Source: Gallionellaceae bacterium (GTDB lineage Bacteria > Pseudomonadota > Gammaproteobacteria > Burkholderiales > Thiobacillaceae). Taken from it: a stretch of DNA of 64,000 nucleotides. The notes below the pieces were generated by a model that did not search any database, was not told where the DNA came from, and saw only the letters and a list, made by a program, of their open reading frames with translations. Both the position numbers and the translations under genes were made by a program. Below, piece after piece: positions 36,896 through 46,152 of the stretch. Where the stretch lies: assembly GCA_028714875.1 (NCBI GenBank), contig JAQTLN010000007.1, positions 38,022 through 102,021 of the forward strand, written 5' to 3'. The number at the start of each line of letters is the position of its first letter. Position 1 is the first letter of the stretch.

Positions 36896-39712
36896 ATGAT
36901 CCGCGTCCGCGGCGCCCGCACCCACAACCTCAAGAACGTCAATGTCGATCTGCCGCCGCACAAGCTGGTGGTGATTACCGGGCTGTCCGGCTCGGGCAAG
37001 TCTTCGCTGGCGTTCGATACCCTCTATGCCGAAGGCCAGCGGCGTTATGTGGAGTCGCTTTCCGCCTACGCGCGGCAGTTCCTGCAACTCATGGAAAAGC
37101 CGGACGTGGACTTGATCGAGGGCCTCTCGCCGGCGATTTCCATCGAGCAGAAGGCGACTTCGCACAACCCGCGTTCCACCGTCGGCACGGTGACGGAAAT
37201 CCACGATTACCTGCGTTTGCTGTTCGCCCGCGCCGGCACGCCACGCTGCCCGCATCACGGCATCGAGCTGGCGGCGCAGACGGTGTCACAGATGGTGGAT
37301 ACGGTGCTGCAATTGCCGGAAGACACCAAGCTGATGATCCTGGCGCCGCTCATCGTCGGCCGTAAGGGCGAGCAACTGGGGCTGTTCGACGAGTTGCGCG
37401 CGCAGGGTTTCGTGCGCCTGCGAGTGGATGGCGAGGTGTATGACATCGACAGCCTGCCGCCGCTGGAGAAGAACAAGAAACACACCATCGAGGCGGTGGT
37501 GGACCGCTTGAAGGTCCGTGAGGATGTGAAACAGCGCCTGGCGGAAAGCTTTGAAACCGCGCTCAGGCATTCCGACGGCAAGACGCTGGCCGTCGAGATG
37601 GATACGGGAAGAGAAATGCTGTTCTCCGCCAAGTTCGCCTGTCCGGTGTGCGATTACGCCCTGCCGGAACTGGAGCCGCGCATCTTCTCCTTCAACAACC
37701 CGATGGGCGCCTGCCCGAAGTGCGACGGCCTGGGCCAGGTGACCTTCTTCGACCCGGCGCGGGTGGTGGCCTTCCCGCATCTCTCGCTGGCGTCCGGCGC
37801 GGTGAAGGGCTGGGATCGGCGCAACGCCTTCTTCTACCGGATGCTGGAAGGCCTGGCCATGCACTATGGCTTCGACCTGGATACGCCCTACGAAGACCTG
37901 CCGGAAACGATTCAGCAGGTCATCCTGCATGGCAGCGGGGCCGAGGAAATCACCTTCCAGTACCTCGGCGAGGCGGGCCGTAAAGTGAGCCGCAAACACC
38001 GTTTCGACGGCGTCATCCCTTCCCTGGAGCGGCGCTACAAGGACAGCGAATCGCAGAACCTGCGCGAGGAGCTGGCCAAGTTCATCGCCACCCGGCCTTG
38101 TCCGGAATGTGGCGGCTCGCGTCTGCGCATCGAGTCGCGCAACGTCACCATCGGCGGCTGGACGTTGCACGACCTCTCGCGCCTGCCGATCCGCCAGGCG
38201 CTGGCCTTCTTCAGTGAACTGAAACTGGAAGGCAACCGCGCTCAGGTGGCGGAAAAGATCGTCAAGGAAGTCGCCGCCCGCCTGACCTTCCTCAATGATG
38301 TCGGCCTCGATTACCTCTCGCTCGACCGTTCCGCCGACACCCTTTCCGGCGGCGAGGCGCAACGCATCCGCCTGGCGTCGCAAATCGGTTCCGGCCTCAC
38401 CGGCGTGATGTATGTGCTCGACGAGCCTTCAATCGGCCTGCATCAACGCGACAACGACCGCTTGCTCGGCACCCTCAAGCACCTGCGCGACCTAGGCAAT
38501 TCGGTGATTGTGGTGGAACACGACGAGGACGCCATCCGCCACGCCGACTACATCGTCGACATGGGGCCGGGTGCTGGCGAGCACGGCGGCGAGATCGTCG
38601 CCGAGGGCACCCTGGCCGACATCCTCGCTTGCGAAGCCTCGCTGACCGGGCAATATCTCAACGGCAAGGTGAGCATTCCCATGCCGGACGACCGCCGCGA
38701 GCCGCGCGAAGGCCGGGTGCTGAAGCTGATCGGCGCCCACGGCAACAACCTGAAAAACGTCACCCTCAACCTGCCCACCGGCATCTTCGTCTGCGTCACC
38801 GGCGTTTCCGGTTCCGGTAAATCCACCCTGATCAACGACACCCTCTACACCATCACCGCCAACCAGTTGAACGGCGCGGCGCATGAAACGGCACCTTACG
38901 AGGCCATCGAGGGCGTCGAGTTCTTCGACAAGGTGGTCAGCGTCGACCAGGCGCCGATCGGCCGCACGCCGCGCTCCAACCCCGCCACCTACACCGGCCT
39001 GTTCACCCCCATCCGCGACCTCTTCGCCGGCACCGTGCAGGCGCGCGAACGCGGCTACGAGCCGGGGCGCTTCTCCTTCAACGTCAAGGGCGGCCGCTGC
39101 GAAGCCTGCCAGGGCGACGGCATGATCAAGGTGGAAATGCACTTCCTGCCCGACATCTACGTCCCCTGCGACGTCTGCCACGGCCACCGCTACAACCGCG
39201 AGACCCTGGAAGTGCAATACAAGGGCAAGAACATCCGCGAAGTGCTGCTGATGACCGTGGAAGAGGCCTACGCCTTCTTCAACGCCGTGCCCACCGTCGC
39301 GCGCAAATTGAAGACGTTGATGGATGTCGGCCTTTCCTACATCCGCCTCGGCCAGTCCGCTACCACGCTCTCCGGCGGCGAGGCGCAACGGGTGAAGCTG
39401 GCCCTGGAACTCTCGAAACGCGACACCGGCCGCACCCTCTACATCCTTGACGAACCCACCACGGGCCTGCATTTCCACGACATCGACATGCTCCTGAAAG
39501 TGCTGCACCGCCTGGTCGGCAACGGCAACACGGTGGTGGTGATCGAACACAACCTTGACGTGATCAAGACGGCGGATTGGGTCATCGACCTCGGCCCCGA
39601 GGGCGGTGAAGGCGGCGGGCGGATCATCGCGGAAGGGACGCCGGAACGGGTGGCGGCGAATCCGGAGAGCCATACCGGGCGGTATTTGAAGCCGGTGTTG
39701 GAGCGGGGGTAG
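36896..39712 (+). CDS. uvrA: Excinuclease ABC subunit A UvrA
   Basis: Damage-recognition ATPase of nucleotide excision repair, 938 residues. Two ABC modules: Walker [13 protein letters not shown] near residue 31 and [13 protein letters not shown] near 640, each with a LSGGEAQR signature. Zinc-finger cysteines appear as [19 protein letters not shown] with CPKC, and CEACQGDG with CDVCHG. It ends at 39712. A broken second copy of its last 150 bp lies at 41160-41310. Confidence 0.97.
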   Translation: MIRVRGARTHNLKNVNVDLPPHKLVVITGLSGSGKSSLAFDTLYAEGQRRYVESLSAYARQFLQLMEKPDVDLIEGLSPAISIEQKATSHNPRSTVGTVTEIHDYLRLLFARAGTPRCPHHGIELAAQTVSQMVDTVLQLPEDTKLMILAPLIVGRKGEQLGLFDELRAQGFVRLRVDGEVYDIDSLPPLEKNKKHTIEAVVDRLKVREDVKQRLAESFETALRHSDGKTLAVEMDTGREMLFSAKFACPVCDYALPELEPRIFSFNNPMGACPKCDGLGQVTFFDPARVVAFPHLSLASGAVKGWDRRNAFFYRMLEGLAMHYGFDLDTPYEDLPETIQQVILHGSGAEEITFQYLGEAGRKVSRKHRFDGVIPSLERRYKDSESQNLREELAKFIATRPCPECGGSRLRIESRNVTIGGWTLHDLSRLPIRQALAFFSELKLEGNRAQVAEKIVKEVAARLTFLNDVGLDYLSLDRSADTLSGGEAQRIRLASQIGSGLTGVMYVLDEPSIGLHQRDNDRLLGTLKHLRDLGNSVIVVEHDEDAIRHADYIVDMGPGAGEHGGEIVAEGTLADILACEASLTGQYLNGKVSIPMPDDRREPREGRVLKLIGAHGNNLKNVTLNLPTGIFVCVTGVSGSGKSTLINDTLYTITANQLNGAAHETAPYEAIEGVEFFDKVVSVDQAPIGRTPRSNPATYTGLFTPIRDLFAGTVQARERGYEPGRFSFNVKGGRCEACQGDGMIKVEMHFLPDIYVPCDVCHGHRYNRETLEVQYKGKNIREVLLMTVEEAYAFFNAVPTVARKLKTLMDVGLSYIRLGQSATTLSGGEAQRVKLALELSKRDTGRTLYILDEPTTGLHFHDIDMLLKVLHRLVGNGNTVVVIEHNLDVIKTADWVIDLGPEGGEGGGRIIAEGTPERVAANPESHTGRYLKPVLERG

Positions 39713-39715
39713 TCC

Positions 39716-39818
39716 GTGGTTGTCGGGTTACGCTGCGCTAACCCGACCTACAGTGGGCAAGCCTGGACAATTCGTAGGTCGGGTTAGCGGCCTTATCGCG
39801 TAACCCGACAACACGCCC
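39716..39818. repeat. Paired REP (family B), left flank of the RAYT gene
   Basis: Contains gtcgggttacgctgcgctaa with cccgacctac, then gtaggtcgggttagcggcc and cgcgtaacccgac. The GTAG preceding the palindrome is the usual head of REPs moved by RAYT transposases. Confidence 0.8.
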
Positions 39819-39843
39819 AACACAACCCGACGACACTTACCTC

Positions 39844-40380
39844 ATGCGCTATCGCCGCGCCTTCATTCCCGGTGGCTGTTTCTTCTTCACCGTGGTCACC
39901 GAACAACGCCGGCCGTTGTTCGCATCCGGCGCGTCGGTCGAGGTGTTGCGCGCGGCTTTTCGCTCGGTGCGCAAGCGCCGTCCCTTCGAGATCGATGCCA
40001 TCGTGGTGATGCCGGATCATCTGCATTGCATCTGGACGCTGCCGCCGGAGGATGCCGATTTCGCGACGCGCTGGCGCTTGATCAAGACCTGGTTCACCAA
40101 GCATTGCGACCCGGCGTTGCGCGCGGCGCCTGATCAAGTGCGGGCGAAGAGAGGGGAACTGGGGTTGTGGCAGCACCGCTATTGGGAGCATGCGATCCGC
40201 GATGAGGCGGATTTCACGCGGCATGTCGAGTACATCCATTTCAACCCGGTGAAGCACGGTCATGTGGCGGCGCCGGCGTTGTGGCCGTATTCCAGTTTTC
40301 ACCGTTATGTCGAGGCGGGGGTTTATGCGCCTGATTGGGGTGGGGAGGGGGTGGCGTTGAGCGAGGTTGGAGGGGAGTGA
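39844..40380 (+). CDS. REP-associated tyrosine transposase (RAYT, Y1/HUH family)
   Basis: A 178-residue single-strand-specific transposase. The HUH motif is in MPDHLHCIWTLP and the catalytic tyrosine in HVEYIHFNPVKHGH. The N-terminus YRRAFIPGGCFFFTVVTEQR is typical of RAYTs. It is flanked on both sides by family B repeats, which are therefore its likely substrates. RAYTs are thought to cut and spread REPs while being vertically inherited. No inverted terminal repeats of an IS are seen. Confidence 0.9.
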   Translation: MRYRRAFIPGGCFFFTVVTEQRRPLFASGASVEVLRAAFRSVRKRRPFEIDAIVVMPDHLHCIWTLPPEDADFATRWRLIKTWFTKHCDPALRAAPDQVRAKRGELGLWQHRYWEHAIRDEADFTRHVEYIHFNPVKHGHVAAPALWPYSSFHRYVEAGVYAPDWGGEGVALSEVGGE

Positions 40381-40392
40381 ACCCGGTTGGGC

Positions 40393-40438
40393 GTTGTGCT
40401 TGTCGGGTTACGCGATAAGGCTGCTAACCCGACCTACA
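40393..40438. repeat. REP (family B), right flank of the RAYT gene
   Basis: gtcgggttacgcgataaggc followed by tgctaacccgacctac, in inverse order to the left flank. Confidence 0.8.
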
Positions 40439-40489
40439 TCGGCCATTGATTGCAGACGGCTACAACAACGCCGCGATGCACTTCAGCCC

Positions 40490-40536
40490 GCGTAGGATGG
40501 GTTGAGCGGGAGCGAAACCCATCGGTTTGCTCAAGA
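40490..40536. repeat. REP-type repeat (family E) upstream of the mazE-like gene
   Basis: gtaggatgggttgagcggga and gcgaaacccatc, an imperfect inverted pair; no gene in 40381-40613. Confidence 0.5.
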
Positions 40537-40613
40537 AGCAGCCGCATGCGAGCACTTGAAGCCTGGTAATAATGAAAGTAGGATTTCCGGTAGCACCAAT
40601 TTCAGGAATCCTC

Positions 40614-40838
40614 ATGCTTGCCGAAAAACTCTCCATCTCCCTTCCCGCCGAGGCCGTCGCGTTCATCGAGGCCTATCGCGCCGAACATGCTATTCGCAGC
40701 CGTTCCCAGGTCGTGGAGTTGGCGTTGCGCAAATTGCGTGAACAGAACCTTGAAGCCGCTTACCGCGAGGCCAGCGGCGAAACCGATCCCGCCTGGAACG
40801 AGGCAAACAGCGATGGGCTCGGCGATGAGGCGTGGTGA
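40614..40838 (+). CDS. MazE/RHH-type antitoxin
   Basis: A 74-residue protein with an N-terminal RHH pattern (LAEKLSISLPAEAVAFIEAY, then RSRSQVVELALRKLRE) and an acidic C-terminus ([19 protein letters not shown]). Start 40614 has aggaa about 7 nt upstream. Its 3' end overlaps the toxin start by 14 nt. The module sits between the RAYT and a broken uvrA fragment. Confidence 0.85.
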   Translation: MLAEKLSISLPAEAVAFIEAYRAEHAIRSRSQVVELALRKLREQNLEAAYREASGETDPAWNEANSDGLGDEAW

Positions 40839-41160
40839 CATCTATTTCGCCGACTTGAGCCCTACAGTCGGTTCCGAGATCAACAAGCGCCTCCCCGTAC
40901 TGATCGTCAGCAACGACGCCAACAACCGCGCCGCCAGCACCGTCACCGTCCTACCCATCACCTCCAACGTCAGCAAGGTCTACCCCTTCGAGGTGGCGTT
41001 GGCCGGCGCCGAATCCGGCCTGACCAAGGATTCCAAGGCCCAGGCACAACAGATTCGCACCATCGCGAAAGAACGCATCACCGGCGCCGCCGTGGGGCGC
41101 TTGCAGGCGAACAAGATGCGGGCCGTGGATGCGGCGATTCGCTTGCACCTGGCTTTGTGA
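40825..41160 (+). CDS. MazF-type endoribonuclease toxin
   Basis: A 111-residue PemK/MazF-fold protein. [34 protein letters not shown] and [10 protein letters not shown] are the usual blocks. Such toxins cleave mRNA at short motifs. The ATG at 40825 is chosen because the MazF fold begins at residue 1; an ATG at 40813 is possible. Confidence 0.9.
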   Translation: MRRGDIYFADLSPTVGSEINKRLPVLIVSNDANNRAASTVTVLPITSNVSKVYPFEVALAGAESGLTKDSKAQAQQIRTIAKERITGAAVGRLQANKMRAVDAAIRLHLAL

Positions 41161-41310
41161 TGTGGTGGTGATCGAACACAACCTCGACGTGATCAAAACG
41201 GCCGAATGGGTCATCGACCTCGGCCCGGAAGGGACGCCGGAACGGGTGGCGGCCAATCCAGAGGGCCATACCGGGCGCTATCTGGCGCCGGTGTTGATTG
41301 GTGGATGCGC
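41160..41310 (+). pseudogene. Broken duplicate of the uvrA 3' end
   Basis: The stretch encodes [20 protein letters not shown], then [20 protein letters not shown], matching the uvrA end (39534-39709) with scattered substitutions. About 30 bp, coding for the [10 protein letters not shown] part, are missing. There is no start, so it is a remnant. It and the intact uvrA end bracket the RAYT and mazEF genes. Confidence 0.85.
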
Positions 41311-41468
41311 TTCGCTTATCCACCCTACGCGACGGCTTCATCCATAGGGAGTAGGTTGGGTTGGCCGACGTCTTCATGTCGGCGTCATCGTCCCCGTATG
41401 GGGGAACCCAACATGGCGGCATTGCAGTCGGGTTACGGCGCGAAAAGACGCGCCTAACCCGACCTACA
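41303..41468. repeat. REP-like repeats between the uvrA remnant and ppdK
   Basis: gtggatgcgcttcgcttatccacc (shown as an imperfect stem), then gtaggttgggttggccgac and a far copy gtcgggttacggcgcgaaa followed by taacccgacctac. The 41161-41522 gap holds only these and the uvrA remnant. Confidence 0.55.
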
Positions 41469-41522
41469 GGTTTGATCGTGCCCACCGTCACGCGCCGGCA
41501 TCACCGACGTGGACGGCCGGGT

Positions 41523-44294
41523 TCAGGCGCGCTTGTCCCGCGCCGCCTCGCTGATGGCCGCCTGCGCCGCCGCCAGTCGCGCCACCGGCACGCGCGGGCC
41601 GGAGCAGGAGACGTAGGTCAGGCCAACCTCGTGGCAGAAGCGGATGGAAGCCGGGTGGCCGCCGTGTTCACCGCAGATGCCGATCTTCATGCCGGGGCGG
41701 GTGGCGCGGCCCCAATCCACCGCCAGTTTCATGATCTTGCCGACGCCCTCGACGTCCAGCACCTCGAACGGGTTGTCCTGAAGAATCTTGTGCTGGTTGT
41801 ACATGGGCAGGAACTTGTTCTCGGCGTCCTCGCGCGAGAACGAGAACACTGCCTGGGTGAGGTCGTTGGTGCCGAACGAGAAGAACTCGGCTTCCTCGGC
41901 CAGTTTTTCCGCGCGCATGCAGGCGCGCACCACTTCCAGCATCGAGCCGAACTTGAAGTTCAGCGTCACGCCGGCCGTGGCTTCGACATCGGAGCGGATG
42001 CCTTCCACCCAGGATTTCACCTGCTTCAGTTCCTGCGCGGTACACACCTGCGGCACCATGATTTCCGGATGCACCTCGATGCCGGCCTTCTGGCACTCGG
42101 CGGCGGCTTCCAGGATGGCGCGTATCTGCATGGCGTAGATTTCCGGGAAGGTCAGCCCCAGGCGCACGCCGCGATGGCCGAGCATGGGGTTGATCTCGTG
42201 CAGGGCGCGCACCTTCTTGAGCATCGCCTCCTTCTTCTGGATGGCCTCATCCACCAGCACCGGGTCGGCCGGCAGCGCGACCTGCGGATGGGTGTCGCGG
42301 GTGCGGTACATGAAGTCCACCGCGTCGGACAACACCCGCATGCCGCGCAGGGTGTCGCGCAAGTGCTTGAGTTGGTCGAGTTCTTCCACCAACTGGTCGG
42401 CGCTGGGCAGGAATTCGTGGATCGGCGGGTCGAGCAGGCGGATGGTGACCGGGCGCGGCGCCATCACCTTGAAGATGCCGGCGAAGTCGGCGCGCTGGAT
42501 CGGCAACAACTTGTTGAGCGCCACCTGGCGGTCGCCGATCGTCTCGGCGACGATCATTTCCACCACGATGGGCAGGCGCTCGACCGCGTTGAACATGCGC
42601 TCGGTGCGGCACAGGCCGATGCCCATGGCGCCGTACTTGAGGGCGTGCTCGGCGTCGGTCGGGGTATCGGCGTTGGCCATCACTTTCAGCTTCGCCACGT
42701 CGTCGGCCCAGGACAACAGGGTGTCCAGTTCCGGCGAGAAATCGGCTTCGATCATCGCCACCTCGCCCAGGTAGACATTGCCGGTGGTGCCATCGAGGGT
42801 AATCACCGTGCCTTCACCGAAAGCCTTGTCGCCGACGATGGCCTGGCGCGTGTGGACATCGACATGAATGCCCTCGGCGCCGGCCACGCAGGGCTTGCCC
42901 ATGCCGCGCGCCACCACGGCGGCGTGCGAGGTCTTGCCGCCACGGCTGGTGAGAATGCCTTGCGAAGCGAAGAAGCCGTGGATGTCTTCCGGCTTGGTCT
43001 CTTCCCGCACCAGGATGACCTTCTCGCCGGCGCGGCCGAGTTTCTCGGCGCGGTCGGCGTCGAACACGGCGATGCCCGAAGCGGCGCCGGGCGAGGCGGG
43101 CAGGCCGCGCGCCACCGCCACCGCCTTGGTCTTCGGGTCCAGGCGCGGGAACAGCAGTTGCTCCAGCATTTCCGGCTGGATGCGCATCAGCGCCTGGGTC
43201 TTGTCGATCAGGCCGTCCTTGACCATTTCCACCGAGGTGCGCACCAGCGCGGTGGCATTCATTTTGCCGTTGCGGGTTTGCAGGCAGAACAGCGTGCCTT
43301 TCTCGATGGTGTACTCGTAGTCCTGCACTTCCTTGTAGTGGCCTTCGAGCTGGTCGCGCAGCTCGACCAGTTGCCGGTACAGGTCCGGCATTTCGCTTTC
43401 CAGTTCCAGCACCGGCTTCGGCGTGCGGATGCCGGCCACCACGTCCTCGCCCTGGGCGTTGGTCAGGTACTCGCCGAACATCACGTTCTCACCGGTGCCG
43501 GGGTCGCGGGTGAAGCCCACACCCGTCGCGGAGTCATCCCCCATGTTGCCGAACACCATCGCCACCACGTTCACCGCCGTGCCGTTGGCCATCGCCGGAG
43601 TGATCTTGAACTCGCGCCGGTAATCCACCGCGCGCTTGCCGCCCCAGGAGTTGAACACCGCCTTGATCGCGATCTCCAATTGCTCGTAAGGGTCGGCGGG
43701 GAAGGGCTGGCCGGTGTGCTGCTTCACCACCTCCAGGAAACGATCGGCGATCTCGGCCAGATCGCGCGCGGAGAGGCCGACATCGTTCTTCACGCCGGCC
43801 TTGGCTTTCACCGTATTGAACTCGGCGTCGAACAACTCCTCCGGCACCGCCAGCGCCACCTTGCCGAACAACTGGATGAAGCGGCGATAGGCATCCTGCG
43901 CGAAGCGTTCGTTGCCGGTCTGCGCGATCAGCCCTTGCAGGGTCTCCGCGTTGAGGCCGAGGTTGAGGATGGTGTCCATCATGCCCGGCATGGACATGGC
44001 CGAACCGGAACGCACGGAAACCAGCAACGGGTTGTCGCGGCCGCCGAACACCTTGCCGCTGGCGGTTTCCACCCGCAGCAACTGCATGCGCACTTCGTCC
44101 ATCACCCCCGGCGGCAACGCGCGCTGCGCGTCATCAAGAAAAGCCAGACAGGCCTCGGTGGTAATCACGAACCCCGGTGGAACGTTCAGGCCGATCTGCG
44201 TCATCTCGCACAGATTCGCCCCCTTGCCACCCAACAGATGCTTGTTCTTGCCGTCGCCTTCGCTGAAGGCATAAACCCACTTGTTCGTTGCCAT
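41523..44294 (-). CDS. ppdK: Pyruvate, phosphate dikinase PpdK
   Basis: Interconverts pyruvate, ATP and phosphate with phosphoenolpyruvate, AMP and pyrophosphate. The phosphohistidine motif is GGKTSHAAVVARGMGKPC. The N-terminal ATP-grasp begins VYAFSEGDGKNKHLLGGKGA. The C-terminal PEP-binding barrel shows GTNDLTQAVFSFSREDAE and CGEHGGHPASIRF. The length of 923 residues is slightly above the usual 870-900. The ATG at 44294 has ggag about 7 nt upstream. It borders the distal end of the integron. Confidence 0.96.
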   Translation of the reverse strand: MATNKWVYAFSEGDGKNKHLLGGKGANLCEMTQIGLNVPPGFVITTEACLAFLDDAQRALPPGVMDEVRMQLLRVETASGKVFGGRDNPLLVSVRSGSAMSMPGMMDTILNLGLNAETLQGLIAQTGNERFAQDAYRRFIQLFGKVALAVPEELFDAEFNTVKAKAGVKNDVGLSARDLAEIADRFLEVVKQHTGQPFPADPYEQLEIAIKAVFNSWGGKRAVDYRREFKITPAMANGTAVNVVAMVFGNMGDDSATGVGFTRDPGTGENVMFGEYLTNAQGEDVVAGIRTPKPVLELESEMPDLYRQLVELRDQLEGHYKEVQDYEYTIEKGTLFCLQTRNGKMNATALVRTSVEMVKDGLIDKTQALMRIQPEMLEQLLFPRLDPKTKAVAVARGLPASPGAASGIAVFDADRAEKLGRAGEKVILVREETKPEDIHGFFASQGILTSRGGKTSHAAVVARGMGKPCVAGAEGIHVDVHTRQAIVGDKAFGEGTVITLDGTTGNVYLGEVAMIEADFSPELDTLLSWADDVAKLKVMANADTPTDAEHALKYGAMGIGLCRTERMFNAVERLPIVVEMIVAETIGDRQVALNKLLPIQRADFAGIFKVMAPRPVTIRLLDPPIHEFLPSADQLVEELDQLKHLRDTLRGMRVLSDAVDFMYRTRDTHPQVALPADPVLVDEAIQKKEAMLKKVRALHEINPMLGHRGVRLGLTFPEIYAMQIRAILEAAAECQKAGIEVHPEIMVPQVCTAQELKQVKSWVEGIRSDVEATAGVTLNFKFGSMLEVVRACMRAEKLAEEAEFFSFGTNDLTQAVFSFSREDAENKFLPMYNQHKILQDNPFEVLDVEGVGKIMKLAVDWGRATRPGMKIGICGEHGGHPASIRFCHEVGLTYVSCSGPRVPVARLAAAQAAISEAARDKRA

Positions 44295-44544
44295 GCGCCG
44301 TCTCCCGGTCAGTCCGCCCACACTCGGGCAAAGACGTAAGGATCGCACGGGAGAGGGGGGTGGGTCAGCCCTGTCTTGTCTGGTGGAAGGGATTCAAAAG
44401 GCATTCACCAGATACGGGTGAGGCCGATGAGCCTGAAAGTGTCAGTTGAAAGCGGCGTGGACAAGCCCGCTCCCGCGTCGGTCTCAAGGTTGCCAGGAAG
44501 GCAAAGGATCAGTCGGCTTTGGTTGTTGGTAGGTCGTGGCAGTC
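44295..44544. other. Distal flank between ppdK and the last attC
   Basis: No gene, terminator or repeat is convincing. The stretch must hold the ppdK promoter on the minus strand. A 78-codon plus-strand frame here has no family features. Confidence 0.4.
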
Positions 44545-44615
44545 GCCCAACGTCGAAGCTCAGGGGCGCTGCGCGGCTTTATCGCGCAGCGCCCCCTGGA
44601 GCGCAGTGTTAGAGC
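44545..44615 (-). other. attC of cassette C14 (last)
   Basis: Cores gcccaac (44545-44551) and gttagagc (44608-44615) bracket an inverted repeat ggggcgctgcgcgg/cgcgcagcgcccc. About 71 bp, shorter than the two dominant site types. Confidence 0.85.
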
Positions 44616-44616
44616 A

Positions 44617-45153
44617 TCACTGGGAAACAAGAGCCACGAACTCCGGCGAGCGAACTACTTTGCCTACCAAATTTTGCACGGCAGGCATGAATGCCTGCGC
44701 GGTTTGATTGCATGCCGTTTCACCGTAGAAGCTCGATGTGTATCCATAACTCTCAGAAACGGACATTGACTTCCCGTTTGATGACCTGACAGTGAGCGCC
44801 AGATTCCAGTTGCCGCTATTGGATGAAAAATCAATCGCGTCAAGATTCCCAGTAATCATTACAGGAGCTGCCGAGGAGTAGGTATTCGCGATCTTAAGCT
44901 CATCGAGAATGGCCTTTCGGACAAACTCGGCAAATGGTTCTCCGTCAGGTGTTTTGATCGGGCCAACCCCACGGCACATGATCTCGGTTTGCCCGGGAGT
45001 GGACGCGGAAAAAGCGCCAACATTGACTGACTTGCCATTCAGCGAACGCAAAGCCACAACATTGTCTGTTGAAATTGAGTATCGAGTTGCCGAGTAAGTC
45101 GAGCAGCCAGAGGCAAGGACGGCTATTGCGGAAAGAACAAGCAGTTTCTTCAT
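44617..45153 (-). CDS. Cassette C14: predicted lipoprotein of unknown function
   Basis: A 178-residue protein with a lipoprotein signal MKKLLVLSAIAVLASGCSTY; the lipobox is LASGC with Cys17. The mature part (for example PIKTPDGEPFAEFVRKAILD and MITGNLDAIDFSSNSGNWNL) is of no family I can name. Two later cysteines (CRGVG and CNQTA) may form a disulfide. Its stop lies 1-2 nt before the R'' core. Most distal cassette, so probably weakly expressed from the integron promoter. Confidence 0.8.
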   Translation of the reverse strand: MKKLLVLSAIAVLASGCSTYSATRYSISTDNVVALRSLNGKSVNVGAFSASTPGQTEIMCRGVGPIKTPDGEPFAEFVRKAILDELKIANTYSSAAPVMITGNLDAIDFSSNSGNWNLALTVRSSNGKSMSVSESYGYTSSFYGETACNQTAQAFMPAVQNLVGKVVRSPEFVALVSQ

Positions 45154-45183
45154 TGTGACTCCCTTGGTGGATGAAATTGTGTG

Positions 45184-45247
45184 GCTCTAACGCAAAGTTG
45201 AGGGGCGCCGCGCTTTTGCGGCGTCCCTCTCGAACGCCATGTTCGGC
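45184..45247 (-). other. attC of cassette C13
   Basis: Cores gctctaac (45184-45191) and gttcggc (45241-45247) around ggggcgccgcgcttttgcgg and cgtccctct. The gttcggc core matches the start core of C13 at 48672-48678, so both genes between belong to one cassette. Confidence 0.85.
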
Positions 45248-45354
45248 GGTGTTGCCACGCATGAACCAGAGCAGCCGAACATTCAGCAGGTTGATTGGCT
45301 CATAAAGGGTGATTGTTTCGGGCTTGAAAAACTACTCGCTAATGGACCAAATCT

Positions 45355-46077
45355 TTAGAGTTCAATATTGAACCCCACTCCTGGTTGCCAAGACAAATTA
45401 TTAGAAAATCCAGAATTCTTTTTGTTGTTTCCCGTTTCCCACGATCCATGTGGAGTGAGCACCCCGTGTTTGTTGACGATAACCGCACCAACAATACGTC
45501 GAAAGCCTTCGCCCCATGGATTGATTTGCCCATTGAATGTTAGTAGGTATCTGCCGGTTTGCCACGGCTCACCTCCAAATTCAATCTCTGCTTGTGTACC
45601 GAGCGCCGAATCAAAGCCCCTCGCGTTCATCAATATTATCTGTCCATTGTCAAAATAAACGTCATTTGACTTACGGAGTGCAATGGCAAACTGCAAGTCT
45701 CCCCCGCCAAGAGGTATTCCGCCCGGAATTCTCCCGGCGCTCAGATCATTGCCTTTTACGCGAACAACCAGTAGCGATCGAAATTCCCCGCGAGGCATAA
45801 AGGCACTTGATCGCGATACGGAAACGGCGATAGAGCTTGACTTGTCCGATGGCTTTTTCGGAGATGCAGCCGACGACGGTTCAGAATTCTCGCCTTCTTT
45901 ATCGTCGTCTGCGGGAAAACTAAAAACATGCGAATTATATTTGATGCCCTCTTGAGCCTTGGCCCAGCCCACAATCGTATCTATGCCTTGAACCGCATTC
46001 GATAGTTTGTCGGCCATCTCTACCACTACTCCGGCTATCGCAGCCACTCCTACCGTTTCTTCTACACCGGTTGGCAT
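45355..46077 (-). CDS. Cassette C13, second gene: unknown protein with beta-rich C-terminus
   Basis: A 240-residue protein that I do not recognise. The N-terminus (MPTGVEETVGVAAIAGVVVE) is a short hydrophobic helix rather than a signal peptide. A Ser/Pro/Lys/Asp linker (about 56-80) follows. The C-terminal 150 residues alternate in hydrophobicity (RSLLVVRVKG, LQFAIALRKS, GRYLLTFNGQ, RIVGAVIVNKHGV) and look like a beta-sandwich. The start has aggag 7 nt upstream. It is 75 nt downstream of the 823-residue gene in the same cassette, so the two probably work together. Confidence 0.75.
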   Translation of the reverse strand: MPTGVEETVGVAAIAGVVVEMADKLSNAVQGIDTIVGWAKAQEGIKYNSHVFSFPADDDKEGENSEPSSAASPKKPSDKSSSIAVSVSRSSAFMPRGEFRSLLVVRVKGNDLSAGRIPGGIPLGGGDLQFAIALRKSNDVYFDNGQIILMNARGFDSALGTQAEIEFGGEPWQTGRYLLTFNGQINPWGEGFRRIVGAVIVNKHGVLTPHGSWETGNNKKNSGFSNNLSWQPGVGFNIEL

Positions 46078-46152
46078 ATTAATCTCCTCGGATTTTTACA
46101 AACAAGTTAATTGGAGCACCTCCGCTATTTCAGATATTCCCTTCTTAAGGCT

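Noticed and set aside
39716..41160. Composite transposon around RAYT and mazEF
   Set aside because: No IS ends or target duplications were seen; the flanking repeats are REPs and a partial uvrA copy.
41361..44339. A 992-codon open frame on the plus strand
   Set aside because: It is the antisense of ppdK; its His- and Gln-rich translation has no family features.
44376..44612. A 78-codon frame on the plus strand
   Set aside because: It runs into the last attC, opposes the C14 gene end and shows no family features.
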